DNA of 64,000 nucleotides. Origin: Rhyzopertha dominica (lineage: Eukaryota > Arthropoda > Insecta > Coleoptera > Bostrichidae). Position 1 is the stretch's first letter. Every line of letters begins with the position of its first letter. Location of the stretch: the NCBI GenBank assembly GCA_025024175.1, contig QCXZ01000138.1:53043092-53107091 (forward strand), written 5' to 3'. A model generated the notes under the pieces. It searched no databases and was not told the DNA's origin. It saw only the letters and a list, made by a program, of their open reading frames with translations. Positions 1 to 11,753 of this stretch are shown in pieces. Both the position numbers and the translations under genes were made by a program.

Positions 1-1211
1 AACTGCAGAAAATTCTCCGACTTGAACCTACTGAATTCCTTCCCCTGGACTCAGTTCAGACAATTAATTTTTACTTCTCCAGTTGTCAAGGGGTCAATAA
101 ATAATAGGATGTTGCGAATCAATTCTGAATGCACCACAAATTTTATAATGCGTTGTGGGATATAGAAGCCTATTCTGAAGTAGGGTAGTCTCATTTTCAG
201 CTATTATTACGATGTTAGCCAATAGATTGTTCAATTTTTTTGCCTTATTATTATTTATTTGCTTTACTTTTCGAAGTTAGCATTTTATGTATTACAAAAG
301 CGCGATACCTCGGAAATTTAATTCCTTGGAAGACAGGACATTCCTAAGCAACCTGATTTTACTTTAATTTGCAGCTGAATAAAGAAAATTGTCTTACTTC
401 TCATTACGTTATCAAGAAAATGAGAAATACAATCATTCTCAAATGCTTTCGCGCTTTAACAAATTCGTCTATAGATGTTGTTTGTCGCAACTGAAATCTG
501 ATTTCTGTAGTTTGTGATATGTAAGGGAGTTCATTGATTTGTGGTAAGTAACGTTAATACGCTAAATCATTCTTGACTTCTGCTCTAGATTTCCTCTCGT
601 TTCTGGTTTATATGTTGTGTAGGTGTATTTTTTTGCTAAACATGGACTGCTGTTTATTTAGTCTGCAAAGAATGAAGGTCATTATAACCAAATCATATAA
701 AAAATTGCAACCACAGTAATTATCTAATTTGATTCAGAGCATATTTGTACACTCTTTCAAATGTAAACACAACTTAATAACTAAAGAACTGTTGAATGAA
801 CTTTACCTCTTATTATAAGAGCTTAGGGACCACTTCAAGAAACCATCCAAGTACATATGATTTCAAATTCACCTTTCCCTTTTCCTACATTTTCATTTGC
901 TCTCTGCGGTCAGTTTCTGTTCCCTTGAAGATGATAAGAGCTCAGTCTGCACCGCGAATTCTTGTAACGAGAAGAGACAGTTAACTTAATCCCACGAAGG
1001 AGGCTTGATCGGAGATGTAATCGCTTGTCCGGCACCATTTCGTCTTTAATAAGTCACCCAGTTGACCGGAGAGCGCTTTACACCCCGAAAGCTGCCTGTC
1101 GTCTCCGTCTTGTGGCTGTCTCCGAGAAAGTGATATGCATTTTGTTTGGGAAATTTTAGTCGATGGGTGTTTCCAAAATTAGAAAAACAGCACAACGCAA
1201 TCGCTCTTTCT
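1..1211. other. Non-coding flank, no gene seen
   Basis: AT-rich DNA far downstream of C15. A 62-codon open frame at 796-984 has no recognisable domain and I treat it as chance. About 950-1140 is a GC-richer block of the kind seen repeatedly in this window. I see no RNA gene or intact mobile element before the Penelope-like remnant that starts near 1212. Confidence 0.5.
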
Positions 1212-3215
1212 GGTTTCCTGTAAACCTTGTGTCCTAACTGCCCAGTGTTTACTCTGTAAATTTGGATATCCTATACATCTATACCTTACCTGGCTTAAAC
1301 TGAAAATTGTTTATCGCTACTTTTCAAAATTGTGTAAAAACAAATCGGCCACTATAGGATTTAGAGGTGAACCCATTGCACAACCTGATTTTTGTTCATA
1401 AAAATTGCTATTTCATAAGAAATAAGTTGATTTTAAACAGTGTACAGATAATCTGGCTATCGTGTCACCTAGGGGAAATCTATTAAGGTTGGATTTGATG
1501 ATAGCTATCATTTCAGGCGTGTGTACTTTTGTAGATAAGAAAACTACGTCAGCTTCTGAAATAATTAACCTTTTACAAAAACAATAAAGTCTGAAGAATT
1601 CTTGATGAAGCCAGTGGTTTTTCCTATGTAAATTTTGCTAATTTGTAACAACGATTGACATTCGTACAGTAATGTAACATACCCAGGTTCATAGAGATTT
1701 AGAATGAAATGTGATCGTCCAGTACTTACCTACGTTGTGTTATTTTAATTAAACATACCTTTGATGCACTGGTTACTCAGGTAAATAGGGAGATTTCATG
1801 TAATCATAAATAATACGAAACAATCTCAAAACATCTAATTTATTACTAAACAAGATCAAATTTGGAGGGCTAACCATTTGTAGCAATGCTGCTGATAATT
1901 GTTATTTAAAACAATGAATGAACTGCCCATTCTAGATCTGTGTTCGATATCACTTTCACTTTCAAGATTCAAAACTGAAGAGATTTTTGTTAGCATAGCC
2001 GAATATGGTCAGCAGGTACTGAGGTCCCATGCGGGAGGCAACTCAGCTATAAAGTTGAATGGTTTGGTGCAAAAATCTTGGTTTTTCTTTTACCAGATGT
2101 TTGCCCAGCACGGGAGAAAATATTAGTTCATACATCAAGGCTCTAACATCACACTTTCAAGCATCGATACAGCTAATCAAAGAATACGAGAACACAGTTA
2201 AGAAAATTACATAAACAGTTAAAAAAGAAGACTACAACAACAGCATAGCTTGCAAATGTTACCGTTGACTCCAAATACAGCATGTATCCTAATTAATTAA
2301 TTAACAGAACAGTTTGAGTAAACGCCTGCGTTGATTGGATGACAATGGTGCTTGTTTAAAACCAATTACATAATGTGATTGAAAAAAAACACAAGCAATA
2401 AAAATTAAAAATTGAAACGGTACTAACCTGTGAACAGTTGAAGGAACACACTGAAACTGAAGCGCATCTGTTTCTCGTCCACTTACTTAAGAACCTACCC
2501 CCTCGAATGTCGCAAATATGCCCCATTCTAACTAAACATTTTGAGAGGCAATATGAATAAAATACAGAAATTTGAAGATGGCATACTTATTTACTTCAGT
2601 ACTGAGTATAGGTCTTAAGGGGACATTAGTTTTATGGACTTTGGACAAACCATACAATTTAGGTACTTCTTTTTCCTCATACGTGACGTCTGGGCATATG
2701 TGTATTTTTAATGACGTGGAATATATCTATCCTAATCTTATCCGCTTGATCCTTCAGAAGCAGTCTTATACAAGATTTTACAGAAGACGTTATCTCCACT
2801 TTTGGAATTGTCCGTGGCATTACAGCAATGTTAATCCCCTTCATTAAAGTATTTACAGTAGCTTCTGAGATGCTCTTTTTGACAGTTTTATCACAGTCTC
2901 GTTGTTAGTGGTTTTACTTTTTGTGTGATTTTAACTTATCGTGTTTATTATGTCTTTAAAATCTTGATGAAGAATATTATGGGTCAGAATTTGCAATGTT
3001 GTTGTTATGTCTTCATCTAGGAAACCAAATTGTCTACATTTGTCCTGTATGCGTTCGTTAATTTTGTTTGACTTGTGTGTGTGTATTTTAATGTTCAGAA
3101 AATATGGTACAACCTTTTTATCTCTGCAAAATGGACGAAATTTGCTCACTTCAATGAAGAGTTTTATATAGTTTTCTGCATATTGCTTGATATGTTTTCG
3201 GAATACAACACTTAA
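1212..3215 (-). mobile_element. Decayed Penelope-like element (PLE), split by a solo LTR
   Basis: Read on the minus strand, 3215-2603 encodes the N-terminal part of a PLE polyprotein. It contains a stretch ending in YGLSKVHK...PLRPILS, the conserved motif at the start of the PLE reverse transcriptase. The frame resumes at 1663-1212 with YKLAKF, FIKNSSDFI, FYEQKSGCAMGS and the following RT segment. The second part is clearly related to the longer PLE copy at 51953-53232. Between them sits a 931-bp insertion flanked by GTAC, and RPILS and YKLAKF would be in one frame without it. Frameshifts and stops elsewhere, plus a deletion around 1250, show the element is dead. PLEs encode RT and a GIY-YIG endonuclease; the endonuclease part is missing here. 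Confidence 0.72.
1668..2598 (-). repeat. Solo LTR, copy 1 of a 0.87-0.95 kb repeat family
   Basis: On the minus strand it begins TGAAGTAA and ends near GTTACATTACT. It is flanked by the 4-bp direct repeat GTAC at 1664-1667 and 2599-2602. Two further near-full-length copies lie at 14887-15834 and 60464-61332. A TG start, a CA or CA-like end, a 4-bp target duplication and no coding content fit a solo LTR of a Ty3/gypsy-type element. No internal region of this family is visible here. The insertion lies inside the PLE remnant, so it is younger than that PLE copy. A MITE is the alternative, but the ends are only weakly inverted. Confidence 0.65.
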
Positions 3216-5229
3216 ATTTTTCTTAATCGTTACTCTCTGCTATTTTGACATGAGCCTGGGACTGTAAAAGTCTAACATCGTTCACCAACCTCTGATGCGC
3301 AGTTTGCAAAAGACGGCGGCAAATTAAATAACAGACAGATACGAACAAAAGCTTTCAGAATAATTACAAGAGGAAGAAACGCGCTGTAAATAATAAATAA
3401 TCGTGTTGTTAGTCACAGAACGAGTAAGAGGGACCTGCACACACAGGGCACACGTTCCCATAGATGAGCTGGGGAGCACAAACAAAAGACACGCACGGTG
3501 TCTCGCCTGGCGTAAGGGCGCTAATTCAATTGTCGTCCCTGAGGATGGCACGCTGATATAGCTAGTAAAGTGGGCTGTGTAGAGCTCTTCATCATTTTTA
3601 ATACGCTATCGATTACTGTGGCAGATTTGTTTTTTTTGCGCATCGAGGAACGCGTTCTACTGTTTTCACTCCAGTTAATCTTTTATAAATATGCAGGTTA
3701 GCTCGTATACGTACATCTGGATTAGATCGATCGAAATAATTATAATTTTAAAGGAAAATAAAGACAAATGTTACCCAAATACCTTTACACAGAGAGATCA
3801 ATTTGTTTGGAAGAAAAAAAATATATTTACGGCAAACAAATTATTTGTTTGTATATGGCGAAGTTAATGATTTGTTTGTTTCAAACCCTCAAAATTCTTG
3901 AAGCGGCTAAAATAACATTTATTTAACATAATATATGCAAAGCTTTAAATTAACTTTTGAAGCTATTGAATCAAGAATAATCATTTCCTTTGTAGAACAA
4001 AGTAGTTGTTTCACTAAACCATGAAGACGTTTGGAATAAACATAAAATTAAATTTGACTGAAACGAATATTTGTTTGGAATCAGAGAAGAGGTAAGTGAT
4101 TCTCTGCATACCAAACAAATATTTCTTTGCAGTAAAGATATCACTGATTTAGTCCAATGAAACAACTATTTCCTGGAATCAAACAATTGTTTGATTGAAG
4201 GAATTCATATGCTCAATTGATTATCTCTGTTATTGCAGCAAACTGCATGAGAATTTTAATGAAATATTCATTTTTTAATTAGATTGTATAAATATTCCAT
4301 TCGAAGAAGCCATTTAAACATATAAATAAATTGTTTTTAAGTTAAAGAAATAAATTTTGATTAACCCTCTTCGATATGTCTATGTATTTTATGCAAGTGT
4401 ATTCCTGTGGCTTCCTGTTTTTTATAGTGCGTATAAAAGTTGTTTCTTGTAATTAAAAATGCAATATGTCAGTCAAATGTCACGCAAAACTGTAATTGGT
4501 TTAGCAAAAAACATCTGATTTAAATCAGCCTAACCTAGGCAAGTCCATTGACAAGGTAAATTTTGCTACTTATATGTACGAATATAATGCAGACGGAAAG
4601 TATGATATTTATTTTAATTTAAAGGACAATCACAAATCTACAGCGTCGTACTTCAAAACCATTAGCTTTCGCAAAGCTAAACGAGACAGGACAGTCCAAC
4701 GCAGTTTTTTTCCCTTTTTTATCTACAAAATCACCCACTGATTCATATCAATTTGTAAAGAGGCGCGTTGAAGCCTTGTAATTTGTCACAGGAAGTTTTA
4801 CGGCCATAAAATTGCAACCGTAGACCTGGAGGACGCGATTTCGGGTTAGCCGGTCACAAAAACTGTTCTAGATGTGAAAATTACAGGTAGCGGCGCTCGT
4901 AGACGGAAACGATAAAACATCCCTTTCTGCTTGCTGTCTAGACGACAATCTGAGGCCCACACTGGGTGACAGGACTAATTACCTATCTCTAATCGAAGAG
5001 GTACAGGAGAAGAGTCAATTCGGAACGGCGACAAATTATGCCCTAATAGGGGCAGTTAATGCAGTATAAAAAATAAGACTAAACTTTAATTATATTGACT
5101 CTAATTAGTAATTGGAAATGTATTAGAAAGAAGGGCTTGCAACTTGTTTTTTAAGATAAAGTCATAGATATGAAACTGAAAAAATGATTGATTGACTAAC
5201 GAGTTTAGTAACTTACCTTCACCTCAAGT
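3216..5229. other. Non-coding DNA with a TTGTTTG motif cluster
   Basis: No gene is seen. About 3300-3560 and 4620-5060 are GC-richer blocks. Between them, 3800-4200 is an AT-rich segment with repeated TTGTTTG/CAAACAA motifs, listed separately. The short open frames at 3324-3551 and 3971-4165 (minus) have no recognisable content. Confidence 0.5.
3811..4196. promoter_or_regulatory. Cluster of TTGTTTG/CAAACAA motifs with hairpin and palindrome
   Basis: Eight TTGTTTG or CAAACAA heptamers occur in under 400 bp. One pair forms a hairpin whose 12-bp outer arms (4067-4078 and 4111-4122) match exactly, with inner AGAGAA/TTCTCT arms. Another pair forms a perfect 20-bp palindrome at 4177-4196 centred on CAATTG. 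The core TGTTTG resembles a forkhead-factor site, so this could be a regulatory cluster. It could equally be a degenerate palindromic transposon end. Function is inference only. Confidence 0.3.
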
Positions 5230-5700
5230 AGACTTCTCAGTAAAAAATTCGCTACAATTTATTAAAAACATTAAACTTGAGGAGAGTTTCCAGTGTACCC
5301 ATAGACGTAACGTTAACATATCTAGAGGAGCTATTGGCTAGTAATAATATTAAACAAATCAACATTCAAGAATACATTAAATTGACATCCTTGTGCATGT
5401 CCTAGAATTGTTCCCAGATTAACAAAGAGTTTTTAGAACAACACGAAGCGACTGCCATGGGAAATAGTCTTCCCCCTTTCTGGCAAATTTATTTGGGCCG
5501 TTTTGAAACCGACCTTAAAAACGAAGACCAATATTTTCCTCGGATATAGCTACGTTACGCGGATGATGTTTTTGGTGTATTTGACACCAGAATATGTAAT
5601 ATTGATCATTTTTTGGAAACTTTAAATTCTCGTTTCACAAACATTAATTTTACAGTAGAAAAAGAAGAGCTGACTCCCCTTCCACTGAAATTTCTGTGAG
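5230..5700 (+). pseudogene. PLE reverse transcriptase fragment
   Basis: With frameshifts, the plus strand reads as a PLE reverse transcriptase: a VKNSLQFI segment, then NVPIDVTLTYLEELL, then EQHEATAMGNSLPPFW, then an RT active-site block with YADD in LRYADDVFGVFD, ending near PLPLKFL. The order matches the RT domain of Penelope-like elements. It differs enough from the 51953-53232 copy to be a separate PLE lineage. No GIY-YIG domain follows. It is a dead fragment. Confidence 0.65.
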
Positions 5701-7879
5701 GAGAATATCCTCCGGTTAATCCGGCCAGATTTCAACTGAAGATGGCACCTTAGCTACTAAAATACCTATATAGAATATTGTAATTTCTAATATTATGATT
5801 GGGGTTACTTTTTACTGTTTCAATCAGATAGGTATCAATTGTTTGCAATGTTAATTTTGCTCAAGATTAAAGTAGGTACCTATAGGTAATCGAGCAATGA
5901 CGTTAGATAGCAGTATACTCGTATTTCTTATATATGTAATATATATTTTTTTTAACGGCCTTACCTCAATTTGTTGTTCTTGTATAGAAAGGGTACCGTC
6001 ATTGTCGCCATTTTGTCTCCAAGAAATTGGAGAGAAGATAACTACTTACACTGTTGAAATTAATAATTTAACATTTGCGCCTAACTTTACAAATGGTCGC
6101 TCTAGGCGTCAAATTCCTCATTTTGTTGCAAACAAAATAATCTAAAACCTGTCTCTGACCGATTCTTACAGTTGAGGACGCAATAACTTCAAGCTTTCAG
6201 AGACATAAATGGTATTGAAAATGATGAAGTTTTGCTAAAAATCTTTCTAATTTGAAAAACTAGTAAATCTTCAAAATTATTGGCCCTGCTATAACGATTC
6301 TGATCTCTAATTATTGCAAATTTTATCTACTTTAAAAGTGAATAAGATGGTCCGTGCCAACAAAGCGGTCCCTTTGAGTCAAAATCGACAGTATCTGAAC
6401 AATAGAAGATCGAATATTTTGAGGTTTTTTCTTCAATTTTTGACAATGACGCGGTCATTTGCGGAGGTTGAAACAGCACTATCTTTGCATTATAAGTGAC
6501 ATATCAAAAATGGAAATATAGTTGATTTGATGCATCGTTCGATGTCTAATTTCACTGTACTGTCGCTAACATTTGGTTTGGAAGGGAAAGAAAAAGAAAC
6601 AAATGCGTCTATAGGGGAGGCAGCCTACTTAGTCTACAAAACAAATCCTTCTGATGACGATTTTCTATTTTTCTATCGCTACAGCGAAACCATCCGAGGT
6701 AATAACCCAGCGTTGCAGTTCCCTCTTTTATGACGTTATACGCAGCATCCATCTCCGGCGAATGGCAGTAGCACGTTTTTAATTCAGTAAACGAGACAAT
6801 AAAATCGAAATAACAAAGCCAAAACGGCGCATTCCGAACACGACGGGAACAACAGTATATTTTCCGGTAGCTATATTAGATTACATTTTAATCAACAGCG
6901 CGGCACAGTCGGTACGGAGGGGAGTGAGGTTACCGACCATTACTCAAACTTGACGCTAAATGGCTAATCCAATTGCTACCCCAACGATATGTGGTTATCA
7001 CCCGATCTCTGGCTGTGCCGCGCCGCCGCTGCGCGCCGTAAGCCAAATGGCATCATCAAATCGCTTTAACTGTAACATTTTAATACAATGCAATCAGAGG
7101 AAGTGGTTTCGGATAAAAGCGGGCTTCCTCTGGTCTGATTATTATAGTTGGGGGCACGCTGTTTTGGACGTCGTTTACGCAAATCGATGGATGGAACAGC
7201 TCTGGTTCATGGAACCTTAAAATCGATGGGTTGCGAGCTGATTTTGCTAATATTTACGGTGCCAGGTAGAGTTAACGCAGTTTCTATGTCTCCATCCTTC
7301 ATCAGTCTGGCTCAAGTATGAATGCAGGCAATAATGAACAAAACTTAATAGAAGCGAGTGGAATAAAACAAGCTGTGTGTGAGGTATTAACGAAATTCTT
7401 TTTTATTTAAAGGGCCCATGTATGCCATTATGTATGAAATATTACATCATTCATATGTGCGCCGCGGCTTCTCACGGTGGCACAAACCCTAGAGGTCCAA
7501 TTTTCAATTACTCTGCCGCATAGATCCGGTTGAATTTGAGCAATGACATGGGTTATGTTGATTTTGAGGACATCAGTCGATTATTGGTATAGACATAAGA
7601 CTAAAGAAAACCTCATCAAATCAATGGACACAACGCTCGCAAAGTTTTCACTAATGAACACTCATTTTGATAATAGAGTTTTATCATTTGAACATGTTGC
7701 TCAGTCGTGTAACTTGACATGATGATTTGGCATCTGTGACTGAATAACAAACAGCAGATTTGACAGCGGTCGCTATAACAACATAGCCGTAGCAGCCTGT
7801 CAACATCGACCCGTCCTTATTGGAAAACCCTATAGAAACGCTTAGAGAGGACCGTAAATAAGGTTGATGGAAACAGCAG
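5701..7879. other. Non-coding DNA, no gene seen
   Basis: Mostly AT-rich. The block at about 6740-7260 is GC-richer and contains several ATTA/TAAT cores with no sustained reading frame. It resembles other candidate regulatory islands in the window. The open frames at 5897-6145, 6314-6499, 6527-6733 and 6960-7220 have no recognisable domains. Confidence 0.45.
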
Positions 7880-8189
7880 TATGACTCTTAACTGGAGAAA
7901 GATGTTGTGACAAAGTAGAGAGACATACGTATCAAGGAAGTTAATCCACTAAGTCAATATAGAGGAGAGAGGGCTTCAATATAGGAATAAAAGAGGATCA
8001 AGTAAAAAGACCCATACTCAAAAAAGACAATCGGAGAAAGAAGAAACTCTGTAGCATTTTCGGACTTAGAAAAAGCCTGTGGGAAGTTTTGAAGAATAGG
8101 GATATTAATGGCATCAACTGGTTTACAGCCTCTGTATGGATTAACACAAGGGAAGAGAGGTGTTAAGCCCATTACTAAATTAACATTTT
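7880..8189 (+). pseudogene. Non-LTR retrotransposon RT fragment
   Basis: Around 8040-8180 the plus strand reads NSVAFSDLEKACGKF followed by LYGLTQGKRGVKPIT with one stop. This resembles the LINE RT order of a D-x-EKA(Y/F)D segment followed by a GL.QGD/LSP segment. The family cannot be named. The fragment abuts an oppositely oriented LINE fragment at 8190. Confidence 0.4.
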
Positions 8190-8580
8190 ACGTTTCGTTA
8201 GTTTTTTTCCTACAACTCTACATTTAATTGCAACTTTTCCTCGTTTTCTACACAGATCATCAAATCATCTGCAAATACGCATCCCGCTAACTTTACCACC
8301 TTTAATTTTCTTTACCCTAATTTAGCTTCGTTGAACTTGTTGTGTAGTTCCCACAACATATCGTCAATTACCATAATAAACAGTTTTAAACCTAACACCC
8401 CCTTCCCTTGTTTTAATCTATCACTATCCGGGATTCCATGTTACTTGTTCTAATGTATTTTTTGTGTTACTGTATAAACTCTCTACGCCTTTTCTGAGCT
8501 TATTATTTATACCATTTTTCTTTATGCTTTCCCAAACCACTTTTCTAAGAATGTTATCGAATCTTTTCGATAATTTGTTT
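8190..8580 (-). pseudogene. Non-LTR retrotransposon RT fragment with FADD motif
   Basis: On the minus strand, with frameshifts, the order is VVWESIKKNGINNKLRKGVE, SLYSNTKN, LKQGKGVLGLKLF, VIDDMLWELHNKF and then FADDLMICVENEEKLQLN. FADD (about 8253-8279) is the RT catalytic motif and the spacing matches a LINE RT fingers-palm region. It is a degraded fragment. Confidence 0.6.
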
Positions 8581-8689
8581 AATCGTAAATAATATGGCCC
8601 TGCGTGCTTCGCCCCCTTTTAAACGCGCTTTGTGCTTCGTGTAATCTTGCTTCATAAACCTTTGCTACAAGACTCATAACAATGTAAGG

Positions 8690-8935
8690 AAAACAAATAA
8701 ACAGGTTAAAACTATTAAGTACCTAGAAGTTACAATATAAAACAATGGAACTATAGATGAAGAAATAAATTATAAAGGCACAAGTGCAATAAATATGAAG
8801 CATTCCCGAAATGGAACCACTAAATACTTAAGACGTGTCAAACGGGAAACTAGAATTGACATAATCAGAAAAGACAAAATTTGTGAAGAGATATCAAGAC
8901 AGCAAGTCAATCACATTAATATGCATATCTGTAAG
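8690..8935 (+). pseudogene. LINE C-terminal fragment
   Basis: The plus strand reads VKTIKYLEVTI, NNGTIDEEINYKG and KYLRRVKRETRIDIIRKDKIC. This is the usual order after the LINE RT catalytic core, a KYLGV(T/I) motif followed by the thumb and tail. It is probably a remnant of the same kind of element as the neighbouring pieces but is oriented opposite to the FADD fragment. Confidence 0.5.
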
Positions 8936-11536
8936 CAGTAAAATAAACTAAACGAGAATTCATCAAACTTAACGATATGTTGAAATACAGGGTGTTTTAA
9001 GCTACATTTGCTAATCGATAGAATAATAATAAAAATAATTGTGTAGTAACCTTGAGTGGATTTGGATTTGTATATCAAGTAATGAAAACGATTACCAAAA
9101 AACTTTTGTTAAGGACATTTGCTATAAAATTTCTATTTGCCACATACCAAGCGTCTACTGCTACTCTTCGTACACCTTAATGAAGAAGAAATCTCCACAG
9201 AAGGAATTAAAAACAAAAAGGCATTAAGTTTGTAGCTAGAAATGCTTATAGTTCTGGTGATTTTTGGCATTCCTGGTTTTTTACTCGTATTGAACTGCCA
9301 TTAATTACAATGCTTTTTTCATGGGATTTTTTCTTTAACTAGTAACCTAATTTTTGGAATTTGACCTGACGCTTCGACTGCACCACAATCATCATAATAC
9401 TCACAAAATCGCCCGGTTTCAAGTTCATTGCGGTACGTTGAACCACGTCATCCATCGCATCGCATCTCGAAANACTAATCTTGGAAGTAATAGTCCCTAG
9501 CGCCATTCCCAGAAACAGTTCTTCTAACNTCGGTTTCTTTATGGCCGGAAATCAAGCCCAGATTAAACATATACCCAAACCGCAATCATCCGAGACCTAT
9601 AAAAAAACGCGCAGGGCACACCTGAAGCCGTGGGTAGCGTGCTTTCGTACCTCGAGATGTTTATACGGAAATTTCGCCCTGTAATTTCGGACCCGGGAAT
9701 GACATTTCTTATTTCGTACCTACCGACATCGCGTGTGAGTTTTTTGACAATCGGCTATATCCTGCCCGGGATCCGAAAACGTCTTCACTGATGGTCCGGC
9801 TGCACCTGTGGCAATTCGGGTAATCGTCTTCGTGTGTTTGATATATAAAGTGAGAGTCGTTTGGGATTGTTTTTTTTTGTGGCCATTAGGTTCGGAAATT
9901 TCTTGGACATCCAGAATGGCTGTAAATAGCAAATTTCACAATAAAAATGCTCGAATAGATCACTTTATGACACTTAAATATGTACTTCAGGTTCTTTTTT
10001 AATTTGACCTAATAGGTATATAGCTCATTGAGTTAATTAAATACATTGGAATCTAGCGAATCTAGCTTGTTAGGTCACTAGATCGGCAGTTGTTCCTATA
10101 AACTTTATACTACCCACTGATAGACTACAGAATAAGCTGCCTGATAGATTTTATGCACTAACAACAATAAAACTTTGTGAACGATTTTAAAATCAATGCT
10201 GTTGGNTGTAATCTTTAGCTCAGGCAATTNCAACTTTCTTGTAACTATAAATTATAGTTAAGACACATTTATGCGCTNCATTTCCATGATATAAAAAATN
10301 TATTGTGATCATAATGTTGCGTTGTCGGAGCCCATGATATTGCCCTGNTTTAGCACTCTTTGAGTAAATGTGGATTCAAATCATGTTGCAAAGAGTTTGT
10401 AATGGAAAAAAGTGTTGTTCTTTACTACCCCATAAACTGTTTAAAACATTGAGTTTTATGAAGTAATTCAAGCAACAACAAATTAATATCTCATACCCAT
10501 GTCAACCTAAATCACATTCTACGCAATAGGTATACAGGATGTACCACGTAAACCTTCAATTAGCTATATTTGTGAGACACTATATATACTTGAATGTGGG
10601 GACCAGAACAAAAAACGGTTTACTGGGTTCATACAAAGCATTAAAATTTAAATTTAACACAACTGGTCAGTCTTTTTCACGCCCTCTAAGTATGTTTTCT
10701 CAAATCCAGTAAAGTTATCCAAGTAACGATTCATATAGTACTTACTTTAAAATTGTCAAAATTACAGTAGTATCCTAGAAACATCTAACTAAAGGTATAC
10801 GTGGTAAACGTGGTATAAATTTGCATGATAGATTTGATGCTTGATCAGCAAATTACTGCAAAATAAAGGTACTAATCTTATCGTGAAACGTCCCATACCC
10901 TGCTCGAAAGAAATGTCGTCTGCTGTCATTGTTATCGTACGATTTATTCTCGCATTATCCTATAGGTGTATACAGTAATTACACTAGCTGCTTTCCTAAT
11001 TATATCGTTTATAATACATAAATCACACTACTTTGCTGCAATTAAAACGAATAACGTACAATCTTCCACAATCAGTTCTCGCATCCGTCATATGACGCAG
11101 CAGTTAGAATAATGTCATGATATTGCACTGTCTTTGTAAAAGCTTATCTTTCCGAATCGACACACCTTTACACGAAAGAAAAAAGGAATTACTGCGACGA
11201 CCATGTAAGTGGTAATACTAATGTTAAGGTGGTGCAAAGATTTTTGGATTCCCCATCAAGAGTTGTACAATTATTCTAGGTTGTACCAAAGCCAAAATCG
11301 CTTCTTATTGGTGGATGTTAACGGAGGAATGTTCCGGTCTTCACTGTCTTAACATCAGGATTACCATTAACATGATTGCGGGAGGATCGCTAGTATTGTG
11401 GCCAATCCAGATCCTAATCTGTCATAAAAGCAGTCAATCTTCGCGCGTGTAAGGAGTTCCCGACTCGGAAAACTAAGTTCTTGTTCTTTGGAGAGATCGT
11501 GTTCAATACCGTCTTCCGACGGCGAGGTTTTGTCTT
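8936..11536. other. C15 3' flank, non-coding
   Basis: No gene is recognised. About 9380-9930 is GC-richer and contains two ambiguous bases (9473 and 9529). More isolated N positions occur between 10206 and 10348. The part next to 11536 should include the 3' UTR of C15. A TACAGGRTGT-type transposon-end motif appears near 8990 and another near 10543, without clear partners. Confidence 0.4.
10943..10948 (-). terminator. Candidate C15 polyadenylation signal
   Basis: TTTATT on the plus strand gives AATAAA on the minus strand about 590 bp downstream of the C15 stop codon. It is the first canonical AATAAA I see after the stop. A 3' UTR of this length is plausible but no transcript supports it. Confidence 0.3.
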
Positions 11537-11753
11537 TCAACACATTGACTCAGCAAGCGCCGGTTGGGGTGTGTTGTAGGGGCCAGCCCAAGGTTGGAGG
11601 TTCTGCAACGCACTGAGCGCTGTGTCTCCAGGTCCTGAGGGAGGTGCTGGAGCTTCGGACATGTAGCCCTTGCTGAGGGCTTCGGCTTGAAGGGAAAGCA
11701 TGAGTCTGTTTGCTGCTTGTCGTTCTGCTTCCCTTTCTTCTGCTGTTTGTCGC
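11537..11753 (-). CDS. C15: C15 exon 3: end of homeodomain and C-terminal tail
   Basis: This exon was found by reading the minus strand beyond a strong acceptor (TTTCCTTTTTGCAG|G). Its first base completes Arg57 of the homeodomain. RQT (positions 58-60) follows, then the TLX-diagnostic tail [19 protein letters not shown]. About 45 residues rich in Pro, Ala and Ser come next, ending ALAESMC and TGA at 11539-11537. The block just after the homeodomain is highly conserved in TLX proteins and fixes the gene's identity. The reading frame agrees with the phase-2 donor of exon 2, 27 kb away. An open frame in another phase over the same bases is only a shadow. Confidence 0.94.
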
